Source: an uncultured Collinsella sp. (GTDB lineage Bacteria > Actinomycetota > Coriobacteriia > Coriobacteriales > Coriobacteriaceae). Taken from it: a DNA stretch of 64,000 nt. Where the stretch lies: the NCBI GenBank assembly GCA_958405565.1, contig CATYEN010000007.1:1-64000 (forward strand). Direction: 5' to 3'. The translations under genes and the position numbers were made by a program. The notes beneath the pieces were generated by a model that saw only the letters and a program-made list of their open reading frames with translations, was not told the origin of the DNA and ran no database searches. How positions within the stretch are numbered: the stretch's first letter is position 1; each line of letters opens with the position of its first letter. Of the stretch, positions 36,847-44,678 are shown piece by piece.

Positions 36847-38117
36847 AGGAGGTCGCGATCTGCGACGTGTACCCCTACGAGCGCGCCGACGGCGAGCCGA
36901 TGAACCCGCGCGACTTCACCACCAGGGAGAGCGCCGAGCACATCGCGGGCCTGGCCGCGCAGTTCAAGGCCAACCGCCTCAACCCCGGCCAGCCCGTCAT
37001 GAAGCCCATCCTGTACAAGGAGGGCGGCATCTACTGGATCATCGACGGCGAGTGCCGCGTGCGCGCCATGAGGGCCATCGGCACCGAGCGTTTCCTCGCC
37101 GAGGTCTACGACGACCTGGACGACGCCGAGCTGGCGCGCGTCGAGGCGGCCAAGGCCATGGTGGAGACCGACGCCAAGCTGGGGCTGACCGCCGAGGAGA
37201 AGTCGCGCGGCGTGCAGACCATGCTGGCGCTCGACATCCCCGACGAGGAGGTGGCCGTGGCCGCCCGCACCGACGCGCGCACCGTGGCCAAGGCGCGCCG
37301 CGCGGCCCGCAGGGTGCAGGACGCCGCCTACGACATGACGCTCGACCGCCTGGCCGCCATCGCCGAGTTCGAGGGCGACGACGAGGCCGTGGCAGAGCTG
37401 CGCGACTGCAAGCAGTCCGAATGGCAGCGCGTGTACGCGGGCCTGAAGGCCAAGGCCGAGCAGAGGCGCAACCGCGCCGAGGTGGTGGCGGTGCTTGCCG
37501 ACGCGGGCGTCGAGTTCGTCGACGAATGCCCCGAGGGCTTCGCCGCATGCCGCACGTTTTCCGACTACCGCCCCGACCTGGCGGCGCTGGACGCCTACGT
37601 GGCCGACAACGCGGGCGCGGGGCTTCTGGCCGAGGAGACGTCGTTCGGCGTGACCCTGCTGGCGCCGGTGGCCGAGGGGGCCGACGAGGCCGCACAGGCC
37701 GCAGCCCAGCGCAAGGCCGACTTCCAGGCCGCCTACGAGGACGGCGCGAAGGCGCGTCGCGAGTGGCTTGCCGCCCACGCGGGCGACCTCAAGTCGATGC
37801 GCCGCACGGCGCTGGCGCTGACCTCGTTCGCCATGGAGGCCGAGGCCGTGGAATCGTTCGAGGAGCTGCTGGGCCGGCCCATCGACCGCACGCCCACCGA
37901 GCTGGCCGTGGCCATGGGCTGGCGGGCAGCGTGGGACATGAGCGGCTGGACGGCCTGGAGCCTCATGGAAGGCGGCAGCTCCGTGTACTTCAACCGAGTG
38001 ACGGTCGAGAGCGTGACCATCATCTACGAGGCCATGAAGGCCGACGGCTACGAGCCGAACGCGGCCGAGACGGAAACCTACGAGGCGTGCATGGCGCGCC
38101 TGGGAAGCGAGGAGTAA
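36834..38117 (+). CDS. ParB/Srx-like N-terminal domain protein, 427 aa
   Basis: Residues about 35-100 form a ParB-like fold: FKANRLNPGQPVMKPILYKEGG then WIIDGECRVRAMRAIGTERFLAEVYDD, with the GE-x-R-x-x-A motif. A helix-rich region with a KorB-like HTH (LDIPDEEVAVAARTDARTVAKAR) follows, then about 200 residues of unknown type. ParB-like nuclease/clamp proteins of this kind are frequent in phage replication operons. ATG 36834 follows AGGAGG. Confidence 0.75.
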   Translation: MQSLEEVAICDVYPYERADGEPMNPRDFTTRESAEHIAGLAAQFKANRLNPGQPVMKPILYKEGGIYWIIDGECRVRAMRAIGTERFLAEVYDDLDDAELARVEAAKAMVETDAKLGLTAEEKSRGVQTMLALDIPDEEVAVAARTDARTVAKARRAARRVQDAAYDMTLDRLAAIAEFEGDDEAVAELRDCKQSEWQRVYAGLKAKAEQRRNRAEVVAVLADAGVEFVDECPEGFAACRTFSDYRPDLAALDAYVADNAGAGLLAEETSFGVTLLAPVAEGADEAAQAAAQRKADFQAAYEDGAKARREWLAAHAGDLKSMRRTALALTSFAMEAEAVESFEELLGRPIDRTPTELAVAMGWRAAWDMSGWTAWSLMEGGSSVYFNRVTVESVTIIYEAMKADGYEPNAAETETYEACMARLGSEE

Positions 38118-39128
38118 ATGAGCGAAGCAGTTGAGGCCGAGATCATCGAGCCCGAGGAGGCCTCGGAGCTGACCGTGGCGTACTCCCCCGCTGTGATCGA
38201 GGCCAACTTCGACGCCCTGGAGGCGCACGTGCGCAGGCTGGTGGCCGACTACGAGGGCGCGACCTACGACATGGGCAAGGACGAGAACGTGAAGGCCGCC
38301 AAGCGCGACCGCGCCTACCTCAACGGCATCGCCAAGGAGATAGACGAGCGCCGCAAGGCCGTGAGCCGCGAGTACACGAAGCCCCTGGCCGCGTTCGAGG
38401 ACAGGTGCAAGGCCGTGGCGGGCATCGCGAAGCAGGCAGCCGACGGCATCAAGGCGCAGCTGGACGAGGCAGAGGAGGAGCGCCAGCTGCGCGCGTACGC
38501 CAAGCTGCGGGAGCACTACGAGGAGTTCGCCGGGCTGCTGGCCCCCGTCGTGCCCTATGAGCGTTTCCACGAGAAGCAGTGGACCAACAAGACCTTCGGC
38601 GAGGCGAAGGCATTCAAGGCCCTGGAGGCCAAGGTGGAGCGCCTGGCCCAGGACTGGGAAACCCTCAAGGCGCAGTTCCAGGGCGAGCCGTTCTACGACG
38701 AGGCCGAGCGCGAGCTGTTCGCCACCCTGGACCTGGGCGCGGCCATAACGGCGGCGCACAAGGCCGAGGAGGAGCGCCGGCGCATCGCCGAGCTGAAGGC
38801 GGCCATGGAGCCGGAACCCGTGGAAGAGCCCGAACCCGAACCCGAAGCGGTGCCCGAGCCCGCGGAATGCCAGCCCGCAGAGTTCCCGCAGCCGCTTGAG
38901 CAGATGCCCGAGCCGCAGCCCGCGCCCATGCCCGCCCCGGTGCCGCCAGCGCCGCCCGCGCCGGCACCCGTGGCCATGGCGGGCGACCCGTGGACGGTCG
39001 TGGTGCCGTGCGCCACGCGCGAGCAGATGCAGGGCGTCGCGGCGGCCCTCAAGGCGCAGGGCGTCGTGGGCACCATCATGCACGGCACGGTGGGCCAGGT
39101 TTACGAGCGGATGAACGGAGGCTACTAG
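38118..39128 (+). CDS. DUF1351-like phage protein, 336 aa
   Basis: The N-terminal 230 residues match the DUF1351 pattern (DMGKDENVKAAKRDRAYLNGIAKEIDERRKAV then a long helical region), usually next to single-strand annealing proteins. A Pro/Glu-rich linker (about 233-285) is followed by a small globular end (DPWTVVVPCATREQMQGVAAAL). Position between the ParB-like and ERF genes supports a recombination-accessory role. Confidence 0.75.
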   Translation: MSEAVEAEIIEPEEASELTVAYSPAVIEANFDALEAHVRRLVADYEGATYDMGKDENVKAAKRDRAYLNGIAKEIDERRKAVSREYTKPLAAFEDRCKAVAGIAKQAADGIKAQLDEAEEERQLRAYAKLREHYEEFAGLLAPVVPYERFHEKQWTNKTFGEAKAFKALEAKVERLAQDWETLKAQFQGEPFYDEAERELFATLDLGAAITAAHKAEEERRRIAELKAAMEPEPVEEPEPEPEAVPEPAECQPAEFPQPLEQMPEPQPAPMPAPVPPAPPAPAPVAMAGDPWTVVVPCATREQMQGVAAALKAQGVVGTIMHGTVGQVYERMNGGY

Positions 39129-39129
39129 C

Positions 39130-39702
39130 ATGACCCAGGAACAGCAGTCCATCGACCTCATGGCGGCCGTTGCCCGCGTGCAGCGCGCCGTGGTGGTGCC
39201 CAAGGCCAAGTACAACGCTTTCGGCAAGTTCAGCTACCGCAGCTACGAGGACATAGTGGCCGCGCTGAAGGAGCCGTGCGCCAAGGAGGGCCTGGCGTTC
39301 TTCATGACCGACGAGCTGGTGCAGATAGGCGACCGCTACTACGTGAAGTCCACGGCGTGCGTGTTCCCCGCCGAGGGCGGCGAGGGCCTGCTGCAGGTGA
39401 GCGCCTACGCCCGCGAGGACGAGCACAAGAAGGGCTCGGACGACGCCCAGGTGACCGGCATGGCGTCGAGCTACGCCCGCAAGTACGCGCTGTGCGGCGC
39501 GTTCGCCATCGACGGGCAGAGCGATCCCGACGCCATGGAGGAGCAGCCCGCGCCCGAGGAGAAGCAGCCGCCCGCAGACGGCCCCTTCACGGCCCACTGC
39601 CGCAGCTGCGGGGCGCGCTACCAGTTCGCCAGCATGCCGCAGTACATGGAGTTCGTGGCCAACAGCCCGTGCTGCCCGCGCCCCGACTGGCAGGTGGAGT
39701 AG
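39130..39702 (+). CDS. erf: ERF-family single-strand annealing protein
   Basis: A 190-aa ERF: VVVPKAKYNAFGKFSYRSYEDIVAALKEPC, TACVFPAEGGE and the ERF motif GSDDAQVTGMASSYARKYALCGAFAIDG. It pairs complementary single strands in phage recombination. The C-terminal 45 residues add a zinc-finger-like CRSCG…CCPRP. ERF, DUF1351, SSB and RusA form a complete recombination set here. Confidence 0.9.
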   Translation: MTQEQQSIDLMAAVARVQRAVVVPKAKYNAFGKFSYRSYEDIVAALKEPCAKEGLAFFMTDELVQIGDRYYVKSTACVFPAEGGEGLLQVSAYAREDEHKKGSDDAQVTGMASSYARKYALCGAFAIDGQSDPDAMEEQPAPEEKQPPADGPFTAHCRSCGARYQFASMPQYMEFVANSPCCPRPDWQVE

Positions 39703-40056
39703 ATGCAGGCGCTCACCGAGGAGCTGGACGAGCTGACCGACAGGCTGGAGGCCGAGCTGAAGACCTGCAAGGAGTCGGGCTGCCAGTACGCCGAGAACGA
39801 GGCCGAGTACCGCAAGGCCCTGCGCATCGCCATCCTGAACGAGCGCCAGAAGGGCACGCCCGTCACCATCATCGGCGACGTGTGCCGGGGCCAGGAGCAG
39901 ATAGCGGAGGCCAAGCGCCGCCGCGACTGCTCCGAGGCCATCTACAAGGCCTCGCAGGAGGCCATCAACGTAATCAAGCTGCGCATCCGCATGGTAGACG
40001 CGCAGATCACCCGCATCTGGAACAGCGGGGACGTAACCCAAGGAGGGTATCTATGA
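39703..40056 (+). CDS. Coiled-coil protein, 117 aa
   Basis: Directly follows the ERF stop. Heptad-like LTEELDELTDRLEAELK at the N-terminus and long helices throughout (QEQIAEAKRRRDCSEAIYKASQEAINVIKLRIRMVD). It overlaps the SSB start. No family recognised; probably an accessory of ERF or SSB. Confidence 0.65.
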   Translation: MQALTEELDELTDRLEAELKTCKESGCQYAENEAEYRKALRIAILNERQKGTPVTIIGDVCRGQEQIAEAKRRRDCSEAIYKASQEAINVIKLRIRMVDAQITRIWNSGDVTQGGYL

Positions 40057-40622
40057 GCATCAACCGCGTGTGCATATCCGGCAACCTGACCCGCGACCCC
40101 GTGCTGCGCTCCACGTCTGGCGGCATGTCCGTGCTGTCCATGGGCGTGGCCGTCAACGACCGCCGCAAGAACCAGCAGACCGGGCAGTGGGAGGACCACC
40201 CGAACTTCGTGGACTGCACGCTGTTCGGCACCCGCGGCGAGAAGCTGGCGCAGTACCTCGCCAAAGGCAGCAAGGTGGCCATCGAGGGCAAGCTGCGCTA
40301 CCGCAGCTGGAACGACCAGCAGACCGGCCAGAAGCGCAGCGCGCTGGAGGTCGTGGTGGACGAGCTGGAGTTCATGAGCGGCCAGCAACAGCAGCAGGGC
40401 TACGCGCCGCAGCAGTACGCGCCCCAGGCGGCCCCGCAAGCGCCGCAGGCCCGCACGTACGGCCAGGGACGCCCCGCCCCGGCACCTGCACCGCAGCAGC
40501 CCGCCTACGCGCCGCAGCCGGCCACTCAGCAGGCGTACGCGCCACAGCAGCCCGCGCCGCAGCAGCCCGCGCCGCAGCAGCAGGCCATGCCTGATCTGTA
40601 CGACGAGGATATCCCGTTTTAG
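40053..40622 (+). CDS. ssb: Single-stranded DNA-binding protein
   Basis: A 189-aa SSB. The OB fold runs over about residues 1-110 (NRVCISGNLTRDPVLRST…GTRGEKLAQYLAKGSKVAIEGKL), then a Gln/Pro/Ala linker and the acidic tip DLYDEDIPF that recruits partners. The linker DNA has repeats of CCGCAGCAG-type. ATG 40053 overlaps the upstream stop and follows AGGAGGG. Confidence 0.95.
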   Translation: MSINRVCISGNLTRDPVLRSTSGGMSVLSMGVAVNDRRKNQQTGQWEDHPNFVDCTLFGTRGEKLAQYLAKGSKVAIEGKLRYRSWNDQQTGQKRSALEVVVDELEFMSGQQQQQGYAPQQYAPQAAPQAPQARTYGQGRPAPAPAPQQPAYAPQPATQQAYAPQQPAPQQPAPQQQAMPDLYDEDIPF

Positions 40623-40641
40623 GGAAGGCGACGGCGACACT

Positions 40642-41343
40642 ATGGGCATGGTTATACACGACGACTTCTGGGCGGCCGCGCAGGCCATGCCCGAGAAGCA
40701 GCGCGCGCCGTTCATCTACGCCATCGTCGAGTACCGGTTCACGGGCAAGGAGCCGCAAGGCAGCCCCGCGTGGCTGCCTACCTTCCTGGTGCTCAAGGGC
40801 AGGCTCGACATGGGCGACGAGAAGAGCGAGCGCGCAAGGAAGGCGGCCAACGCCCGCTGGGGCAACAGGCCGGGGAAGGAAGACGCGGTGGACGATGCGG
40901 CGGCACGGGCGCAAGCCGATGCGCAAGCACATGCGGGAGCATATGCGGATACAGGTGCAGTCGCACATGCGCAAGCAGATGCGGATGCACATGCAGGCGC
41001 ATCGAGTTGCGGCAATGCAGAGGTTGAGGTTGAGGTTGAGTATATAGATAACCCCTTAATCCCCTTTGACGAAATCGTGCATGCGCTCAACGAGGCAGCC
41101 GGCACCCGCTACCGCTCAAGCAGCGCCAAGACCCGCAGGCTGATACACGCCCGCTGGGCCGAGGGCTACCGCCTCCCCGACTTCCTGGCCGTCATCGACA
41201 CGATGGCAGCCGAGTGGGCGGGCGACCCGAAGATGGCCAAGTACCTGCGGCCCTCCACGCTGTTCTCGCCGAAGTTCGAGGACTACGTGAACCGCGGCAC
41301 GAGGACCCGGAAGGAGGCCGACGGCTATGCCGAGTACGACTGA
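40642..41343 (+). CDS. Phage replisome organiser with internal repeat block
   Basis: A 233-aa initiator-like protein. The N-terminal domain (about 1-75) has HDDFWAAAQAMPEKQRAPFIYAIVEYRFTG, a DUF6291-type fold. A low-complexity middle (about 85-130) is rich in Ala, Gln, His and Asp. The C-terminal domain (about 140-225) is the phage replisome organiser C-terminal domain, FDEIVHALNEAAGTRYR…LRPSTLFSPKFEDYVN. The middle is coded by iteron-like DNA and may be the origin. It precedes a DnaC-like loader, as expected for an initiator. Confidence 0.8.
   Translation: MGMVIHDDFWAAAQAMPEKQRAPFIYAIVEYRFTGKEPQGSPAWLPTFLVLKGRLDMGDEKSERARKAANARWGNRPGKEDAVDDAAARAQADAQAHAGAYADTGAVAHAQADADAHAGASSCGNAEVEVEVEYIDNPLIPFDEIVHALNEAAGTRYRSSSAKTRRLIHARWAEGYRLPDFLAVIDTMAAEWAGDPKMAKYLRPSTLFSPKFEDYVNRGTRTRKEADGYAEYD
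40919..41068 (+). other. Candidate phage replication origin
   Basis: Inside the replisome organiser gene. Two 18-bp near-identical boxes (ATGCGCAAGCA[C/G]ATGCGG at 40919-40936 and 40967-40984, 17 of 18 matching) and several ATGCGG/ACATGC partial copies are followed by a tandem GAGGTT repeat (41020-41040) and an AT-rich stretch (41041-41068). Iterons plus an unwinding region within the initiator gene is the lambda-type layout. Function is inferred. Confidence 0.5.
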
Positions 41344-42055
41344 GTGCCCCCACTGCGGGGCGCAGCTGGAGGTCCGCTACGTGGTGCTGGCTGGCCGCCG
41401 CACCTTCTGCGGCTGGAAGCCGTGCGGCTGCCCGGGTGCCGTGGCGGAGCGCGACGAGCGTTCGCGCCTTGAGGCCAGGGCCAAGGCCGAGGAGGCCGCA
41501 GCCAAACGCCGCCGGGCCTACGAGCGGGCCGGAATCAAGCCACGCTTCATGACGGCCGCCTCCCCCATGGCCGAGGGCATCGCCGCGAAGGTTGAGCAAG
41601 GGCGTGGAGCGTACATCTGTGGCCCCGTGGGAACCGGCAAGACCCACCTGGCGAGCGCCGTGGCGCGCCTCCTGGTGGACGGCGGCACCAGCGTGAGGGT
41701 GACCGACATGCTGGGCGTGCTGGCCGCCATCAAGGGCACCTACGGCGGCGACGGCACCGAGGACGGCGTGCTGTCCAGGCTCTCCCGCGTGGGGTGCCTG
41801 GTGCTGGACGACCTGGGCAAGGAGTCCCCCACCGACTGGACGCTGGGGCAGGTGTTCCGCGTCGTGAACGACAGGTACGAGAACATGAGGCCCGTGGTCG
41901 TGACCACGCAGTACGGCAAGGGCGACCTCATACGCCGCCTGGCCAAGAACGGCGACGAGGAGACGGCGGTGGCCATCGTGAGCCGCCTGTCGGAGATGTG
42001 CGACAAGTACGAGCTGCAAGGCAAGGACAGGAGGCTATCGAATGACAAACGTTGA
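41327..42055 (+). CDS. DnaC-like helicase loader
   Basis: A 242-aa AAA+ ATPase. An N-terminal zinc finger (C7-x2-C10…C28…C33-G-C35) is followed by a helical linker, Walker A GPVGTGKT (99-106), Walker B CLVLDDLGKE and a sensor motif VVTTQYG. It loads the host replicative helicase at the phage origin. It overlaps the organiser gene by 17 bp, typical of a translated pair. Confidence 0.9.
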   Translation: MPSTTECPHCGAQLEVRYVVLAGRRTFCGWKPCGCPGAVAERDERSRLEARAKAEEAAAKRRRAYERAGIKPRFMTAASPMAEGIAAKVEQGRGAYICGPVGTGKTHLASAVARLLVDGGTSVRVTDMLGVLAAIKGTYGGDGTEDGVLSRLSRVGCLVLDDLGKESPTDWTLGQVFRVVNDRYENMRPVVVTTQYGKGDLIRRLAKNGDEETAVAIVSRLSEMCDKYELQGKDRRLSNDKR

Positions 42056-42437
42056 CACGCTGCCCGAGATCCTGCGCCCCCTCATGGAGGGGCCGAGCAT
42101 CGAGACGCCCAGGTGCGCCGTGTGCGGCGCACCGTGGCCGCTCAACCGCCACCACATCGTGAGGCGCGGGGCGGGCAAGCTGTTCCGCGACGGGCGCGAG
42201 GTTCCCAAGCCCACGGTGATGCTGTGCGGCAGCGGCAACGGCAGCGGATGCCACGGCCTGGCGCACGCCAACCGGCTGCACTTCCGCTGGGTCAGGGCCG
42301 AGCAGAGGTTCAACCGCCTCGCCCCGCCGGGCTCGGGGCACTGGGAGTACCTGCTGCTGCCGGAGCCGACCAAGTACGCGGATGCCCTGGCCATGGACGG
42401 CTGGAGGCGGCTGCCGAGGGGCAGGCGGTGCATGTGA
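42042..42437 (+). CDS. HNH-like zinc-finger protein, 131 aa
   Basis: It has CAVCGAPWPLNRHHIVRRG and CGSGNGSGCHGLAHANR, a zinc-bound beta-beta-alpha HNH arrangement with the double His and two C-x2-C-like pairs. HNH nucleases in this position can assist packaging or recombination. Overlaps both neighbours. Confidence 0.75.
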   Translation: MTNVDTLPEILRPLMEGPSIETPRCAVCGAPWPLNRHHIVRRGAGKLFRDGREVPKPTVMLCGSGNGSGCHGLAHANRLHFRWVRAEQRFNRLAPPGSGHWEYLLLPEPTKYADALAMDGWRRLPRGRRCM

Positions 42438-42682
42438 GCGGGTACGAGCCTTCAAGCGGGTGGAACCTCCCGCCCGGGTGCTTCGAGTCCGACCCCAGGG
42501 CACCGTGGAACCGGCCCGACCCGTGGGAGGGCCGCACGTGCCGGGAGTGCCGATTCTGCGGCCATGTGCAGGGCGCTGGCGGCGAGGCCGTGTGCGCCTG
42601 CGACGCCATGACGGGCGGCGGCCCCGACGTGGAGGCGATTGACGAGACAAGCGAGGCATGCGAGTGCTTCGAGTTCGAATAG
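42434..42682 (+). CDS. Cys-rich small protein, 82 aa
   Basis: GTG start overlapping the HNH stop. Cys pairs CRECRFC and CACD, and CECF at the end suggest metal binding. No family seen. Confidence 0.6.
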   Translation: MSGYEPSSGWNLPPGCFESDPRAPWNRPDPWEGRTCRECRFCGHVQGAGGEAVCACDAMTGGGPDVEAIDETSEACECFEFE

Positions 42683-42693
42683 GAGACGAAACG

Positions 42694-42897
42694 ATGAAGA
42701 AGATCTACGCGGTGGCCACGGAGAGCGACGTGGTGCTGGCGTTCGAGAGCAAGCCGGACGCCGAGGAGTACGCGGGCGAGCACGACGGCATGGCGGTGCT
42801 GCCGGTGCCGTGCGTGGGGGCCTACGAGTACCCGAGCGAGCACTCGGCGACCGACTGGGACCATATCACCGACACGCTGCCGAAGGGAGGCGAGTAG
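42694..42897 (+). CDS. Hypothetical protein, 67 aa
   Basis: ATG 42694 follows AGGAG. Acidic, starting MKKIYAVATESDVVLAFESK. No family seen. It is one of a run of small early genes of 44-168 aa. Confidence 0.55.
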   Translation: MKKIYAVATESDVVLAFESKPDAEEYAGEHDGMAVLPVPCVGAYEYPSEHSATDWDHITDTLPKGGE

Positions 42898-42899
42898 CC

Positions 42900-43091
42900 A
42901 TGAAGGTGTACATGTGCGCATGCGAACGCTGCGGCAAGGAGGTGCCGGTGACCCTGAAGGGTTGCGCCAGGATGGTGCTGAGGAACAGCGCGCGAATCGA
43001 CGGCAAGGCAAGGGCCTTGTGCCCGGAGTGCGCCGAGAGCCTGCGGGCGTGGTTCCTCTCAGGCGCGGCGAAGCCGGAAGGAAGGGAGTAG
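42900..43091 (+). CDS. Zinc-finger small protein, 63 aa
   Basis: It contains CERCGKEV near the N-terminus and CPECAESL in the second half, a four-Cys zinc site. ATG 42900 follows GGGAGG. Unknown role. Confidence 0.6.
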   Translation: MKVYMCACERCGKEVPVTLKGCARMVLRNSARIDGKARALCPECAESLRAWFLSGAAKPEGRE

Positions 43092-43093
43092 CC

Positions 43094-43600
43094 ATGGGAA
43101 TCATCTGCGAGACCTGCGGGCGCGATATCGACGCCCTGGGGCAGGACAACATGGGCGTGGACGCGCCGCTGTGCGAGGACTGCTGGAGCGAGCAGCAGAG
43201 CCACGCGGTGGCCGCGCTGAGGCGCGAGGTTCGCAACCTGAGATTCAAGAACGCCCGGCTGCGCGAGGAGCTGGACGCCGCGACCGAAGAGACGGCCGTG
43301 CAGAACCTGCGCCAGGGCATCGAGACGGCCTACGAGCCGAACCGCGAGCGCGCCCTGGCGCTCACGAAGCTGGACGAGTGCGAGTTGTGGCTGGGGCGCT
43401 GCGAACTCAAGGAGACGGCGGCGCCCGCTGCGGGCAGCGCGGCCCAGGAGGCGGCCATGCCTTGCCTCAAGGCCGAAGAGGCGCGCGGCTTCGCGATGCC
43501 CGACGTGAACGTGGAGGCGAAGGCTGAGGTAACGGCCGAGGAGTTGGCCAAGGGCCTGCGCGAGGCCATGCAGCCGGTCATGCGGATGGCGGTGGAGTAG
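43094..43600 (+). CDS. Zinc-ribbon protein with Acb2/Tad1-like hairpin motif, 168 aa
   Basis: Residues 5-30 form a zinc ribbon (CETC and CEDC). A coiled coil follows (about 36-75). Residues 83-103 (NRERALALTKLDECELWLGRC) resemble the conserved helix of the Acb2/Tad1 hairpin family, whose members bind cyclic nucleotides and block CBASS or Thoeris signalling. The rest is Ala/Glu-rich. The match is by eye and covers only part of the domain, so an anti-defence role is a hypothesis. It sits among the small accessory genes where anti-defence genes are often carried. Confidence 0.55.
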   Translation: MGIICETCGRDIDALGQDNMGVDAPLCEDCWSEQQSHAVAALRREVRNLRFKNARLREELDAATEETAVQNLRQGIETAYEPNRERALALTKLDECELWLGRCELKETAAPAAGSAAQEAAMPCLKAEEARGFAMPDVNVEAKAEVTAEELAKGLREAMQPVMRMAVE

Positions 43601-43602
43601 CC

Positions 43603-43785
43603 ATGGAGCAGCAGACGAGGAAGAAGCGCCGCCCCAGCATCGAGGTGCGCTGCCCGAAATGCGGCATTCGCGAGATCTGGCACCACCTGCCCAAGGGAGG
43701 CGACCGCTGCCGCTGGTGCGGCCACCTGTTCGAGGACTTCACCTACCGAGAGGTAGGGCCGAGCGCGAAGGGGGCCGCGAAATGA
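43603..43785 (+). CDS. Zinc-ribbon small protein, 60 aa
   Basis: RCPKCGIRE and RCRWCGHLF give a C-x2-C…C-x2-C ribbon. Basic N-terminus. Overlaps the next gene by 4 bp. Confidence 0.6.
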   Translation: MEQQTRKKRRPSIEVRCPKCGIREIWHHLPKGGDRCRWCGHLFEDFTYREVGPSAKGAAK

Positions 43786-44003
43786 CGAACTGGGAGTGCC
43801 TTTTCGGCACACCCGAGCGGGCTGTCCGAACGGAGGTGGAGTTCCACTCGTGGCCCTTCATCATCATCGTGAGCGAGACGCGCCGCATGAGCGAGTGCAC
43901 TACCAGCGGCCGACTGCTGGCCCGCTTCTACACGGAGGCCGACTACCTGGAATGGCTCAAGGCCGAGCATGACGACGGCACCGTCGAGTTGGAGGACGAA
44001 TGA
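43782..44003 (+). CDS. Hypothetical protein, 73 aa
   Basis: Starts MTNWECLFGTPERA with an ATGA overlap. Mixed alpha/beta with a hydrophobic core strand WPFIIIVSE. The end is acidic. No family seen. Confidence 0.55.
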   Translation: MTNWECLFGTPERAVRTEVEFHSWPFIIIVSETRRMSECTTSGRLLARFYTEADYLEWLKAEHDDGTVELEDE

Positions 44004-44134
44004 ACCGCCCGGGATGCAACTGGGGCTGCCTGCTTTTCATAGCGGCGGCTATCGCCATAGACGTGGCCGCGTTCTTCGCCATGCGCGCGCTGGCGGCCGG
44101 CCTCGTGGCCATGGCAGCGGCGGCGTGCGGGTAG
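44000..44134 (+). CDS. Very small membrane protein, 44 aa
   Basis: ATG 44000 overlaps the previous stop and GGAGGA lies just upstream. Almost the whole protein is hydrophobic (LLFIAAAIAIDVAAFF and LAAGLVAMAAAA), giving one or two membrane helices. Last gene of the early operon; a terminator follows. Confidence 0.5.
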   Translation: MNRPGCNWGCLLFIAAAIAIDVAAFFAMRALAAGLVAMAAAACG

Positions 44135-44162
44135 GGACAACCGAATACGGAAACAGGCAGAG

Positions 44163-44187
44163 GGCCGTCCTTCGGGGCGGCCTTTTC
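44163..44187 (+). terminator. Early-operon terminator with UUCG loop
   Basis: An 8-bp stem (44163-44170 and 44175-44182, one G-T pair) closed by a TTCG tetraloop and followed by TTTTC. It lies between the early genes and the packaging genes. Confidence 0.85.
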
Positions 44188-44246
44188 CATGCCCGGCGAC
44201 ACGCTTGCGACCATATGGGCCGAGAGATAAGGGAAGGAGGCCGCAG

Positions 44247-44678
44247 GTGCCCAAGAAGGACAAGCCGCTCACGGCGAAGCAGGAGGCGTTCGCCCGCGAG
44301 ATGGCCAAGCCCCGCGCCAAGCAGCAGGACGCGTACCGCGCGGCCTACGACTGCAAGCGCATGAACTACAACTCGATAAGCTGCGCCGCCTCCAAGCTGA
44401 TGCGCGACCCACGAATCGCGCACAGAATCCAGGAAATCCGCGACGCGGCCGCCAAGGACTGCCGCTGGGAGCTGCAGGACGCGGCCGCCCCGCTGTTCGA
44501 GGTGCTGGACGGCGCGCTGCCCATCTTCCGCCGCCAGGCGGCCGAGGGCAGCATCAACGGCGACGCGCGCCTGGCCATAACCGAGAGCGTGAAGCTGCTC
44601 AACGACATGTTCGGCGTGGACGGCGCGAAGGCCGCCATGGCCGAGGCGGGGGTGACCATCGTTGACGACCTCGGTTAG
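44247..44678 (+). CDS. Terminase small subunit
   Basis: A 143-aa TerS: LTAKQEAFAREMAKPRAKQQDAYRAAY, then NYNSISCAASKLMRDPRIAHRIQEIRD, a DNA-binding helical domain, and a C-terminal segment ending VDDLG that contacts TerL. The GTG at 44247 is chosen for GGAAGGAGG 6 nt upstream. It recognises the packaging site. Overlaps TerL by 17 bp. Confidence 0.85.
   Translation: MPKKDKPLTAKQEAFAREMAKPRAKQQDAYRAAYDCKRMNYNSISCAASKLMRDPRIAHRIQEIRDAAAKDCRWELQDAAAPLFEVLDGALPIFRRQAAEGSINGDARLAITESVKLLNDMFGVDGAKAAMAEAGVTIVDDLG

Noticed and set aside
36843..39227. Very long minus-strand frame (794 codons) opposite the ParB-like and DUF1351-like genes
   Set aside because: Opposite-strand shadow caused by high GC at third positions. 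The composition is Leu/Gly/His/Arg-biased, no family motifs are present, and the plus-strand genes are well supported.
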